From Strongyloides papillosus (Eukaryota > Nematoda > Chromadorea > Rhabditida > Strongyloididae): a DNA stretch of 64,000 nt. A model generated the notes under the pieces. It saw nothing but the letters and a program-made list of their open reading frames with translations, did no database searches and was not told the origin of the DNA. A program made the position numbers and the translations under genes. Positions 1 to 10,426 of the stretch are shown here, one piece after another; positions within the stretch are counted from its first letter, which is position 1, and each line of letters starts with the position of its first letter. Location: the NCBI GenBank assembly GCA_005656395.1, contig SRSI01000009.1, forward strand, positions 434,001 through 498,000, in the 5' to 3' direction.

Positions 1-371
1 CCTCTACATGGAAATTTATCCGTTAAATATGTGACATTGTTTAAAATACCTTCATTTTTATTTCTATTCATAAGACATGGTTCTTTTTTATTACGGCATG
101 TGAAACCTCTATCAATATATGTTGCATTTAGATCCTTATAATGGTTTTTAAGTAATTGAAGAACATCTCGTGTTTCATTATTATTAATAAATCCTGATAA
201 AATTCCTTTATTGTTATTGCATGATTGGGAGATATTTTCGAAACCAATCGTACCATCATATAATTTGAAACATTTATTATCCTGTGATAAAATAAATTCT
301 TCAGATTTTGGACAATATTCTGAGATAATCCTTTGAAGAGATAATAAAAGAAACAAGAGATAAACAATCAT
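1..371 (-). CDS. secreted C-type-lectin-like protein, 3' part cut by window edge
   Basis: An open frame runs from an ATG at 371-369 off the left edge (123 codons seen). It begins with a signal-peptide-like stretch (MIVYLLFLLLSLQRIIS). Next comes a CP..., a CFKL about 15 residues later, a FENISQSCN segment and a NNNETRDVLQLL segment. This Cys and Phe-Glu spacing is typical of the first half of a C-type lectin domain; more cysteines follow (FTCRNKK, EPC, FPCRG). C-type lectin proteins are secreted or surface carbohydrate or protein binders. The start lies only 162 bp from the divergent amidase start, so the two may share a promoter region. The carbohydrate-binding end of the domain is outside the window, so ligand binding cannot be judged. 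A divergent Cys-rich secreted protein of another fold is the alternative. Confidence 0.55.
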   Translation of the reverse strand, partial: MIVYLLFLLLSLQRIISEYCPKSEEFILSQDNKCFKLYDGTIGFENISQSCNNNKGILSGFINNNETRDVLQLLKNHYKDLNATYIDRGFTCRNKKEPCLMNRNKNEGILNNVTYLTDKFPCR

Positions 372-533
372 TGTTTAGGTTGATTAATATCATATAATCT
401 TAAAACATATATTTAAAGTCAAATATTCAAATTAAATTATAAGTATTCATATTTTATTTCCTTCCAATATTTTAAAAACAAAAAAATTTGTAATATTAGG
501 TTTTATTGTAATATCATTTTTCGTATTAACAAA

Positions 534-2283
534 ATGCGTCTTTTATTATCTATGATTGCTCCAAAGAGGAAAATTAAACTGAAGATTAATGCTTTTAATC
601 AGGAACGTTATCAAAAAATCAAAATGTTGAAGAATGAAGTTGATGAAAATATGACCAAAAACTACAAAATTCATCAACAACTAGAAAAAGCTGATTATTC
701 TACAATAAAAAGTTTGTTCATATTATAAGTATTAATAATGCACAATTTAAGATTTACTATTGAAGGGTGATGTTACTCCCATAGATATATTGAATTACTA
801 TCAAAGAAATGCTATAATTGCAAATGAAGATTTAAATTGTGTATGTGAATTTATTAAAGAAAGTAAAGAATTAGCTATTAATCTTACATCAAAATATACT
901 AATTACGAGGATAGGAAAAAATTGCCATTATATGGTATTCCTATTTCAATTAAAGAATCTGAGTGTATTGCTGGATATCGTAGTACGAGTGGATATGGGT
1001 TTAAGCTAGATAATATACCAACTGAAAATGGAATTAGTGTTAAAGTTTTAATTGAAGCTGGAGCAATTCCTTTTGTCACGACAAATGTTCCTCAGAGTTT
1101 GTTAACATTTACATGTATAAATCCAATTTATGGTGTAACAAAAAATCCACATAATTTAAAATGTACTCCTGGTGGCTCTTCTGGTGGTGAAGGAGCTTTA
1201 ATCGCCAAAAATGGGAGTATAATTGGAATTGGTAGTGACGTTGGTGGAAGTATCAGAATTCCTGCAGCCTACAGTGGTATTTGTGGTATTAAACCTAGTC
1301 ATTTAAGATTTTGTTCCTATCCAATGACCACATCTGTTCCTGGAAGACCATTAATTAATGCTTCTGCTGGTCCAATGTCGAAATATGTTGATGGATTAGT
1401 TGATAGTTGTAAAGTTTTCTTTGATGCTTCAAAAAAAGATATTATTAGAAACACAGATCCATATATTGTACCAGTTCCATGGGATGAGGAGCAATTTCAA
1501 AGTAAAGGCAAAGTTATTACTATTGGTATGTATACGTATGATGGAAATTTTGAATGCATTCCTTCTGTGGTAAGAACAGTTGAAGAAGCGGGAAATTATT
1601 TAAAAAATGTTGTTGATGAAGATGGAAGACATAAATATATTGTAAAACAATTTACACCACCAGATGTACCAGAAGCTTTTGGAGCTTTCTTAAAAGGTGC
1701 CTGTGTTGATGGTGGCAAATATCTTATTAAGAATTTTAAAAATGACGTAATTCTTTCGGAGTATAGAAAAATATTATTTTTAATGAATCTTCCAATTTGG
1801 ATTCGAAAAATGGTAGCTTTTATTTCCAAACCTTTCTCTTATCGTTTCTCTACTATTTGCTCTTCTGCCCCAATATCACCAAGTGATATGAGAGAAACAT
1901 ATGAATTTATTATGACTTATCGTTATAAATTTATTGAAGCAATGAGAAAAGAAAATATTGATGTATTGCTGCTTCCACCTAATGGAACTCATGCTATGCC
2001 ACATGATAAACCTCTAGAAATGATACCTGTAACGAGCTATACAGGAATATTTAATCTTCTTGATTTCGCAGCCGGTGTCGTTACTACATCAAAAGTTAAT
2101 GAGAAAGATATTGAAAATTTAGCTGATTATAAAATATACGATAGATATAATAAATTGGCAAAAGAAATTGGGAAAGATGGTCTTGGTTTGCCATTAGGAG
2201 TTCAGATTGCTGGACTACCATATAAAGAAGAAACTGTGTTAAGAGTAATGAAAGATATTGAATCGTCGCTACAATTAAAATAA
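534..2283 (+). CDS. FAAH: fatty-acid amide hydrolase (amidase signature family)
   Basis: Model: exons 534-711 and 752-2283 (intron of 40 nt, phase 1), 569 residues. The join gives DYSTIK-N-LLLKGDVTPIDIL, the expected FAAH helix. FAAH hydrolyses fatty-acid amides such as anandamide, usually on internal membranes. The Ser-Ser-Lys triad is visible: Lys127 in GIPISIKES, Ser202 in GGSSGGE, and nucleophile Ser226 in GSDVGGSIR. The spacings of 75 and 24 residues equal those of rat FAAH (Lys142, Ser217, Ser241). The C-terminal GLGLPLGVQIAGLPYKEE is also typical. 534 is the first ATG after the divergent neighbour, so it is the only start visible. The usual N-terminal membrane helix is not in this frame; a hydrophobic stretch lies just upstream in another frame (see findings). 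The enzyme should be active. Confidence 0.9.
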
Positions 2284-2474
2284 AATGTCTTCTCGTGTTT
2301 TGTTATTCAAAAGTATTTTTGTATCATAAAAATTTTTATGTATTTATTTACATGTATTAAACTTATATAATAAATATGTTTATTATTAAAATTAGACAAT
2401 ATATTAACTAATATAATTTTTATTTTTTTTAATTTCTAATGGATATGTTTATAACAACCAACGTAATAAAAAAT

Positions 2475-4091
2475 TCAATAATAGCTACCAAGAATTATGC
2501 GTTTATACATATCCCATTGTAAAATATCATTGAAAAAAATATTATCACCTTTGGTACTTTGAAGGTGTTTTTTAAATCTTGAAGAATAAGTTTTAAAAAG
2601 TTCTTGGCTAAGAGGTTTAACTGTATAATTATCATGAGAAGATCTTTGTAGGATAGCAAGAAATTTGACTGTACTTGGAATTACAATATTGAGACTTTCA
2701 TAAGATATAAATTCTTGGAGATTTTTTAAAGCTTCAAGACAATTACTATCCTTATATGATACTTCATATGTTGTAAATGATTTTATTTTTGGCATGTATT
2801 TATTTATTGTTTCTGTAATTTCATTAGTTAGCTCAAATCCATTAACTAAATCAAATCTTTCAACACTATCCGGCATTAATGACGTAAGATATTTCAGATT
2901 ACTATGAAATGTTGTTACCCTTAAATCAGCTTTTTTTTCTCCGTATCCTTCAAAGTACAATACAACTCTTTTTAATTTCTTACAATGTTTGAGAGATAAA
3001 GCGTCACAATTCAATTGGTCCATTCTTTGAAGACCTTTTTTAATATCAAAAAATCTAAAAGATATAATTAACATTTCTAAATTTGTAAGAGTCTGTGAAT
3101 TTTTCATAACATTAAGAAATACTCTACAATTTATAATATTATTAGCAATTGAAGAGATGTGTTTTGAAATTGGTTCAAAATAAGAACACCTTTCAACTGA
3201 GTAAAAACTACTTTTTTTGTTATCTGATAATGGAAGAAGATTAATAAGGTTGCATGAAACTTCGATTCCATATTTTTTAGCAAGATTAAGAAACATATGA
3301 CTGTACATAATAAATGTCTTATATGTGTTATATGTACTTGTTAGTACTAATCTGGGATTATTCTTTTTTGACAATTCCTTTAAAACATGTTCTAAAACAT
3401 TTTTATTCTCCACAATTCTTTTGAAATCATTCTTATTAATATTACCAAAAATTGCAAGTTCGCACAAATTAGGAAATCCTTTGAAAACATCGCACGATAG
3501 TATATCATACCCATTATAATCAGACATAAAAATATTCTTTGGAACTTTAATTTTTCTTATATTTTCATGTTCCATATAGCATAATGCATTTAATATTGTT
3601 GAAGAGTTATTTGAAAAACTACCAGTGAAATCAATAGTAGTAGCATTTTTTCGCCCCTTCAAATTTAATTTTATTTCTTTAGCTAAATTCCAAAAAAATA
3701 ATTCATTTTTTTCTCTTCTGTAATTTTGTGTAGCATCTTTGATTTGAACAAATATGCAATTTGCACTGGAGACAATTTCGCCATTGAAGTTTATTTCACC
3801 ATTCAAAACATCATGATTACTCGCTTTAGATATAAATTCAATGCCATTTGAGTAGAGCATATTTGAATCACCATGAAAATCATCTTCAACTTTTATGGTA
3901 ACATATTGTTCATCCTTAATCCATAAAATTTGTTTTCTAATTAAATCATTTTGGATGTAGAAATTTAGCAATCTACATGTTTTAGTAAGACTTTGTATAT
4001 CTTCAAAAGTTTTAATTCTCGCCAAAATACTTTTTCTTATCAAATTAATTTCCATAAGTTTTAGAAATGTTAAATTTTTTTCAGCCTCCAT
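2475..4091 (-). CDS. F-box/LRR-like protein, 538 aa
   Basis: One uninterrupted exon with an ATG start. Residues about 10-55 (LMEINLIRKSILARIKTFED, then SLTKTCRLLNFYI) look like a diverged F-box: two helices, a D..SL step, and a TCR.LN ending. The rest is leucine- and isoleucine-rich with irregular repeats such as LCELAIFGNI, LEMLIISFRFF and LKRVVLYFEGY, as in degenerate leucine-rich repeats. F-box proteins link substrates to SCF ubiquitin ligases; whether this one does is unproven. The C-terminal third resembles the protein at 7506-9125 (a MP..[IV].[KR] step, then I.KY[ML]P.I..F, then a final IVIP), so the two are paralogues about 3.4 kb apart. There is no signal peptide. It could also be an LRR protein without a working F-box. 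Confidence 0.55.
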   Translation of the reverse strand: MEAEKNLTFLKLMEINLIRKSILARIKTFEDIQSLTKTCRLLNFYIQNDLIRKQILWIKDEQYVTIKVEDDFHGDSNMLYSNGIEFISKASNHDVLNGEINFNGEIVSSANCIFVQIKDATQNYRREKNELFFWNLAKEIKLNLKGRKNATTIDFTGSFSNNSSTILNALCYMEHENIRKIKVPKNIFMSDYNGYDILSCDVFKGFPNLCELAIFGNINKNDFKRIVENKNVLEHVLKELSKKNNPRLVLTSTYNTYKTFIMYSHMFLNLAKKYGIEVSCNLINLLPLSDNKKSSFYSVERCSYFEPISKHISSIANNIINCRVFLNVMKNSQTLTNLEMLIISFRFFDIKKGLQRMDQLNCDALSLKHCKKLKRVVLYFEGYGEKKADLRVTTFHSNLKYLTSLMPDSVERFDLVNGFELTNEITETINKYMPKIKSFTTYEVSYKDSNCLEALKNLQEFISYESLNIVIPSTVKFLAILQRSSHDNYTVKPLSQELFKTYSSRFKKHLQSTKGDNIFFNDILQWDMYKRIILGSYY

Positions 4092-4134
4092 TGTCTTTAG
4101 TTGAGTAGAGTAGAGTTATAAAAAAATTTTAATA

Positions 4135-5760
4135 TTAAAATAGATTACTTCTAATAATATAATATAACAGATTTACTAATTACTTTTGTACTAAAAAATC
4201 AAACTTATAAGTTTAGATTAAAGCATGATTGATATAATAATATGATTTATAAACTTTATCGTATTCTTAAGGTATCAAACATTCTAGTTTAAACATCTTT
4301 ATGGTTTATTTAGGTCATAAAAAACAAACATTTTCCTTATATACAATTTCTGCCTGATTGTTCAAATATACAATTTAATAGGAGGAAATTTTTCTTATAT
4401 TGCCTATAAACTTAATTAATTTTAATACATAAATTTTTATAATTTTAAACAGAAAAACAATGTAAACAAGTTCTAAATGTATCTCATAAATAATTACATC
4501 ATTATTCTTAAAAAAGGAAAATAAAGTATTGTCTAACTATTTTTAATTAGGAAAATTCTAGTTAAAATTCTGTCAATTGAAAAGTACCAATATTTATCAT
4601 CTTTTATTATTAGACTAAGCTATTACTATTCTTTGAAAATTTATTTACCTAAATGCACAATTTATCAAAATTTTCAACGGTTTTTTTATGCAAAGATTAA
4701 TAATACCAAGTTTTGTATTCTAATCATCACCTATACAACATTAAAGAAACCAAAAAGATAGTTAATATGCTAAGAAGTATATAATATCAGAAAAATATTG
4801 AAAATTTTCAACAATGTAATCTTTTTTCAATCCCTCTAGTTGTTTGTGTTTTTACTTTGTTTAACTAAAAAAATGTAACTTTAGTATGCTATCTAAACTT
4901 AATTATGAAGATTTAGTTATATAAAATAATGCTCAATTTTTCTAATTATTGCCATAAAAAAGATATAATATTTATATTAAAAATTATTAAATAATAAAGT
5001 GTATTTGATGATAAATAATTTCTATGAATATTTTAAAATAATATAAGTCGTAAACAAAATTGGAAGAAAAAATAAGTTTTTTTATATTCATCTGGAAATT
5101 ACTAACATATTTTTTAATTTTTATTGTTTTTGGTTAATCTAATTCTCTTATCATTTTTTAATGTATCTAGATGTTTCAAAGATATTTAATCTCTTTCTTT
5201 ATAAATTAATAATACTCTAACTTAGATAAAAAAACTACTATAAATAATTGAATTACATCTTCTCAAGAATGAGTATGATGTTTTGTTAATAGCGAAGGGA
5301 ATTTTAAATAAATTTTATATGTTTTTCGTACAATAAAATTATTTTATTACTATGGAAAAAATGTAGTATTGCGAAATAAGAAAGTAATTTAAAACTAATA
5401 GTTAACGTTGAATTGTCCTTACTTACCTTATTATAATTTGGTATTTAAGGCAAATGGTCTTTTTAAAAATTAGAGAAATAATTATCTTTGTTCAATAGTA
5501 ATATTAAACAGTTAAAAAAATAAAAAGAATTCTTTGTAAATAACAAAATGATAACATATTCAAAAATTTCTACTTTGTTTTAGAGATTACACTGTTTATA
5601 AGATTAACATATCTTAGTATTTAAATGTAACTGTCTAAGTAATTAAAATTTAAATACATATTTAGATTTTTTTTGGTAGATGTAATAATTTAAATAAATA
5701 TAATTATAGTCATTAATATTATGACGCGAAAATTTTTTTTTGTGAATATATATTAATATT
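4135..5760. other. gene-free AT-rich stretch
   Basis: Between two genes whose 5' ends face each other. I see no open frame with coding character, no tRNA or rRNA, and no clear repeat. It must hold the promoters of the F-box-like gene (-) and the ArfGAP gene (+). Confidence 0.6.
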
Positions 5761-5794
5761 TTGGAAAATATTTAAGGCTTAAAATTACTTTTAT

Positions 5795-5798
5795 AGAA
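5795..5798 (+). promoter_or_regulatory. probable spliced-leader trans-splice acceptor of the ArfGAP gene
   Basis: The sequence ACTTTTATAG ends two bases before the ATG at 5799. A T-rich AG acceptor so close to the start, with no upstream exon, is what trans-splicing in nematodes predicts, and it fixes the start codon. Confidence 0.5.
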
Positions 5799-7106
5799 AT
5801 GGCTTCTGGTACACCATCTGAGGAAGAAATTAAACAAATTATTTCGAAATTAAAAGCTCAATCTTATAACAAAGTTTGTTTTGATTGTAATACTAGAAAT
5901 CCAACTTGGGCCACCGTTACATATGGTGTATTCATATGTATTGACTGTTCAGCTAATCACAGAAATCTTGGAGTACATATATCTTTTGTTCGTTCGATCA
6001 ATTTAGATACTAATTGGACATGGCATCAACTACGTGCTATGCAACTTGGTGGAAATGCAAATGCTACGAATTTTTTTAAAAATCATGGTTGTGAAAGTAA
6101 TGAAGTTAAACAAAAATATAACAGTCGGGCTGCTATAATGTATCGTGAGAAACTTGCTAAAATTGCTATTTATGCTCATGAAACATTTAAAGGAAAACTT
6201 TTTATTGATAATGTTGAAGATATTGAGTTTAACGATAAGAAAAATGAACAAGAAGATTTCTTTTCTCAAGAATTTAAACCTGTCTCTTCGGTAATGACAG
6301 TTAAAAAAAAGTTGATTGAAGCATCAAAGAAAGAAGAAAATAGATTATTGGATGCTATTTCGCCTGTTGAATCACAATCCATAAAGTATTCTTTTATCAA
6401 CAAACCAATAAAAAAGCATACACTAGGAAATAAAAAAAAATTAGGCGCAACAAAAGTAAAGAAAAATTTTGATGAAGTCGAAGAAAAAGCTATAGAAGCT
6501 GAAAAAGACTTTAGAATATTAGGTAAATATAATAGTGAAGGAAAAGGGAACGAAACAAGTACAAAAATTTCAAGTTGTTTTATGATGAAAAATGTTGAAG
6601 ACAGTAATAAGATAATTGAAAAACAGTTGAAAATTGCTGCAGCAGATCCAAAAAAAGCTGAAATAGTTGAAAGGCTTGGAATGAACTGTTTTCAAAATAT
6701 TGGAATTTCTCATAATGTTTCATCTGGAGTACAAAGCATCAAACAGAATAATTTAAAGCCCAATGTAAACCAAAATTTTGAAGCTAAAATTAACTCAAAT
6801 TATGGTTCATTTAATGAGTGTGGAAATTCAAAGGACGACTTCATTTCTCATAAAACCATCAATAGTATTCAATTTTTTAGTCCACAGGAAAGACTGGTAG
6901 AATTCAAAAATTCAAAGTCAATATCATCAGATAATTTCTTTGACACAAAGTATGAAGGAAAAGATATAGATTTTGCATCTTTCAGTGGTAATATAGGGTT
7001 TGGTAGTTCTGATATTTTTGATAATTGTGAATTTGAAAAATCTCCTATTTCATACAATTCACCTATGCTTAAGATGTTTGATATCAAGAGAGATCGCAAT
7101 CAGTGA
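5799..7106 (+). CDS. ARFGAP2/3-like: ArfGAP2/3-type ADP-ribosylation factor GTPase-activating protein
   Basis: Single exon, 435 residues. The N-terminal ArfGAP domain (about 8-130) has the zinc finger CFDCNTRNPTWA...CIDC (CX2CX16CX2C) followed by the arginine finger region NHRNLGVHISFVRS. The run LRAMQLGGNANATNFF...HGC and the KYNSRAAIMYREKL helix are specific for the ARFGAP2/3 branch rather than ARFGAP1. Family members stimulate GTP hydrolysis on Arf1 during COPI coat dynamics at the Golgi. The C-terminal 300 residues are low in recognisable motifs: a basic KKHTLGNKKKLGATKVKK patch, then Asn/Ser-rich segments ending in short Phe-Gly/Asp-Phe pieces. It lies in a neighbourhood of lineage-specific genes but is itself a conserved housekeeping gene. 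Confidence 0.93.
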   Translation: MASGTPSEEEIKQIISKLKAQSYNKVCFDCNTRNPTWATVTYGVFICIDCSANHRNLGVHISFVRSINLDTNWTWHQLRAMQLGGNANATNFFKNHGCESNEVKQKYNSRAAIMYREKLAKIAIYAHETFKGKLFIDNVEDIEFNDKKNEQEDFFSQEFKPVSSVMTVKKKLIEASKKEENRLLDAISPVESQSIKYSFINKPIKKHTLGNKKKLGATKVKKNFDEVEEKAIEAEKDFRILGKYNSEGKGNETSTKISSCFMMKNVEDSNKIIEKQLKIAAADPKKAEIVERLGMNCFQNIGISHNVSSGVQSIKQNNLKPNVNQNFEAKINSNYGSFNECGNSKDDFISHKTINSIQFFSPQERLVEFKNSKSISSDNFFDTKYEGKDIDFASFSGNIGFGSSDIFDNCEFEKSPISYNSPMLKMFDIKRDRNQ

Positions 7107-7505
7107 ATGGTAAACAAAAAATTGAAAATTTTAATCTTTTCATAAAATGTAAACTTTTTTAATCCAGTATAATTATTTAATCATGAGATATTTTTTACAA
7201 TTCTTTGATAAAAGTAAATAACACTAAGAAAGTTCTTTTACAAGATTTTTTTTAGATTTTATATAAATCTTAAGTGCATTGTAAATTTTCAAATTAACAT
7301 ATAATACAATTTTTTTTAATTAATGAAACAGTATCACTTTATTCAGAAAAAAAAGAAAAACTTAACAATGAAAATCTATGGTTTGAAAAAAAAGAAATGT
7401 TTAGATGTTGATTATATCATAGTATAATATTCTAAAAAGTTCAGTTGTAATTTCTTTTAATACCAAAAATTGTTGTACAATAATTTTTACCATCTTAAAT
7501 TTTGA
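7107..7505. other. convergent 3' spacer
   Basis: About 400 bp between the stops of two convergent genes. It is AT-rich with A runs; apart from shared 3'-end sequence I see nothing in it. Confidence 0.5.
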
Positions 7506-9125
7506 TTAAGAAGGTAACCATATTGGTAGTTCATCAATTAAATTAAGATGTCCAGTTAAGGTATCTGGATTTTTAAATAAAACAATGTAATTTATTTTAC
7601 CATCTTTATCAAAATTATGTAATTCATTATCGAAGGTGTCTCTTAAATGGGAATAATAATTTTCATTATCATGGTATTGAGAATATTTTTTCAAGTCCTC
7701 ATCTGATTCATATTGTTTATAATATGTTGGATAAATAACAACAATATCCATATTTTTAGGAAGTTTTACAGAATACTTTCCTCTCATCACAAAATGTTGT
7801 AAAGAATCCATTCCTGTAAGATCAATATCATTAATATTTCTATCTCCAGAAACAAAGAATTTAGTAATATTTGGAAGGTATTTACAAATGACTTCTATAC
7901 ATTTTTCAGAATTTTTCGGAATATTATCCAATGATAATTTTGATATATGTGGTGGCATTCCAGAGATGATACACTCAAAAATGAAACGTTTTAACTTGTG
8001 AAGTAATTCATGATTCTCATCAAAATCAGCTCCAATCTCCCAGTGTTGAAAACCGAAATGTAAAGTTTTTAAATTAGTGTATTTTTTTAAATAATCGAAA
8101 TTAAAAGTATCCTTTACAATATTCTTATACTCATCAAAATTTAAACTTCCTACACTTTTCAAAAGTCCATACATATATACTGCTCTAACAATAATAGTTA
8201 TCTCTTCAATATTTGTTGATAATTTAAGAGCTTCATGTAGTAATTTTTCATGACCTAAATCAAATAATTCAATTGATATTGATTTTATATAATTTTTTTC
8301 ATAAATTTCCTTATGATTAAGAATATTATGAAAGTTGTTATATGAAAGTGAGTTTGTCAAATCTCCATGAACACTAAAAGTAATCTTTTTATCAACGATA
8401 CATTTTATGAATCTCTCTAAAATGTTTTCTTTAATAGGCCAATTATTTGTTCTTAAAAAAAGTGTTAGATTTTTATCACGTAAACTATGCAAGAACGGTT
8501 CAATTAAAATTTCCATATTTTCAAATGAAGGAAGAGGACAATAATGATCATATGAAATTTCGACTTCTTTCAATTCCCTTAAATTAGAAAATAACTTATC
8601 TTTAGGTTGATTAAAGTTATCCAATAAAATTGAGATTAAGATCGATCTAACTTTTTGTATCTTATTTGATTTTAATTGTGAATAGATCAAATATAAGAGA
8701 TATCTTCCTTGTTTAACACTTGTTTTGACTGTTATATCAATTGAATTAGCATTTATAAATTTAGACAAAATAAATTCAATAATTTTAGTATAAATAGATG
8801 CTATAGACATAATCTGTTCATCAGTTTTAAAAACAAGATTATCTATTATGTATAAGTATATTAAAGTTTCATTTTCTAAGTACTCTTGTGGTAATTCTAA
8901 CATTTGTTTTTTAAAATCTTCCCATTGAATGCCATCAATAAATACAACTTTCGTTTGCACAAAATTATCTTGATCATCTATAATGTTGCGTGTTTCAAGA
9001 ACAAATTTCGTCTCCTGGTTAAAAAAATCTCTTTTAAGTGAAGTATTTCTAATTATTTGTCTTGCAACTTTATTTGTTTCTGGTAATTTACCAAAATTTG
9101 AGTTCGATGTTAATAGATCAGTCAT
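7506..9125 (-). CDS. LRR-like protein, 539 aa, paralogue of the gene at 2475-4091
   Basis: Single exon with an ATG start. A likely trans-splice acceptor (CTTTATAG, AG at 9134-9133) lies 7 nt upstream of the ATG. The protein is Leu/Ile/Asn-rich with irregular repeats (LREVE-like, LKTLHFGFQHW, ISKLSLDNIP, ITKFFVSGDR). Its C-terminal third aligns with the 538-residue protein upstream: MPP.ISKL, a VICKYLPNITKF step, LTGMDSLQHF, LPKNMDIVVI. Lengths differ by one residue. Unlike the paralogue, no F-box-like N-terminus can be seen; the first 60 residues are polar. No signal peptide, so presumably intracellular. I do not recognise a named family and assign no function. Confidence 0.55.
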   Translation of the reverse strand: MTDLLTSNSNFGKLPETNKVARQIIRNTSLKRDFFNQETKFVLETRNIIDDQDNFVQTKVVFIDGIQWEDFKKQMLELPQEYLENETLIYLYIIDNLVFKTDEQIMSIASIYTKIIEFILSKFINANSIDITVKTSVKQGRYLLYLIYSQLKSNKIQKVRSILISILLDNFNQPKDKLFSNLRELKEVEISYDHYCPLPSFENMEILIEPFLHSLRDKNLTLFLRTNNWPIKENILERFIKCIVDKKITFSVHGDLTNSLSYNNFHNILNHKEIYEKNYIKSISIELFDLGHEKLLHEALKLSTNIEEITIIVRAVYMYGLLKSVGSLNFDEYKNIVKDTFNFDYLKKYTNLKTLHFGFQHWEIGADFDENHELLHKLKRFIFECIISGMPPHISKLSLDNIPKNSEKCIEVICKYLPNITKFFVSGDRNINDIDLTGMDSLQHFVMRGKYSVKLPKNMDIVVIYPTYYKQYESDEDLKKYSQYHDNENYYSHLRDTFDNELHNFDKDGKINYIVLFKNPDTLTGHLNLIDELPIWLPS

Positions 9126-9139
9126 GTTTTTACTATAAA

Positions 9140-10426
9140 GACATTTACATATAATTTCTTTAGTTCAAGAATTTTTAGATTCTCCATCTAATAGTGTAGA
9201 TGTTAAGAAAATTGTCTAAAAATAATAATAAACTTTAAGAGATTAACTTACAAAATCTAAACTAATACACAATGTTGAAAATGTGTTTTGAACTGCTTAA
9301 ATACTTGTTTTACAATAAGCATCAACAATCAAAAATAATATAAACAATTCTTCAAATCATGTTAATTGATAAGATAAAAGTGTTTGTAGATATAGCAAAT
9401 CGGTCACAATCTTTTATTTAAAATGTTTTTGTTAAATATAATAAGTTAATCATAAGATTCTTATCAAGAGAATAAGTTTTCCATGAGTTTTACACTTTTA
9501 AGTCAATTGGAAAACCTTATTGTTTTTGTTTAAGTTTCGATAAAAAATAATGACATTTATACATTAATTTAAAACACGATAAAACTTCAATCTCGAGAAT
9601 TGAAGGAGTGATTATTTTAATAATGGTAATATAAAATATACTTTTTAAAGTTTCGAAAAAAGAGAAGTCTTTAATGTGTTACCATTTTTCTACTATAATT
9701 ATATGTATAGTAGTTTCTTGATTGAATATAAAGAGATTGTATGGAAGTAAAAATTGCAATAATATTATATTTTAAATTCAATACTTGAAATTCAAAAATC
9801 AACAATATTTTATTAATGTAGTGCAAATTGTTGATTTTCGATAATAATCAATTTATTTTAATTACTTTTATAATATGTATATTAATAGACTAGTAAAAAG
9901 TGCATACCAAAAAATTTGCGAGAATCAAATTTTTTGATTTAAAGCTAATTTTATCACAAACAATTTAGTTTGTTCACAATAGATTATTGCGTTTGATTTT
10001 TTTAAAATAAGATTTCTTGACAGGTAGAATATTTTATTACTTTTCATTAAGATTTGCCAAAATTTCCCCTATTTTTTTAGGAAGTACTTATCATTGCAAA
10101 TTAATGCTGTATATTATTATTAGATTATATTTTTGATTAAACATAATGTATTTTTTTTAAATATTAATTTATTAATTAAATAGAAACACTGTAATCATAA
10201 GCAATATTTGTTCTTTGAAAGTAAACAGCTATAAAAATTTTTTTATTTTATATCTACTTTTTATTACAAAACAAAAATTTAGACTATAACAGAAAAATGG
10301 ATTAAAAAAATAAAAGGATTTGAAATATTTACTAAAAATTTTGATGGATATGAGTTCTGATCAATCAAAGCGAATTATATAAAATGAAATATGTTGACAC
10401 CATGATAATATGACTTTTTACAAAAA
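9140..10426. other. gene-free AT-rich stretch upstream of the astacin-like gene
   Basis: No coding frame, RNA gene or repeat recognised. It should contain the promoter regions of the LRR-like gene (-) and of the astacin-like gene (+). Confidence 0.5.
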
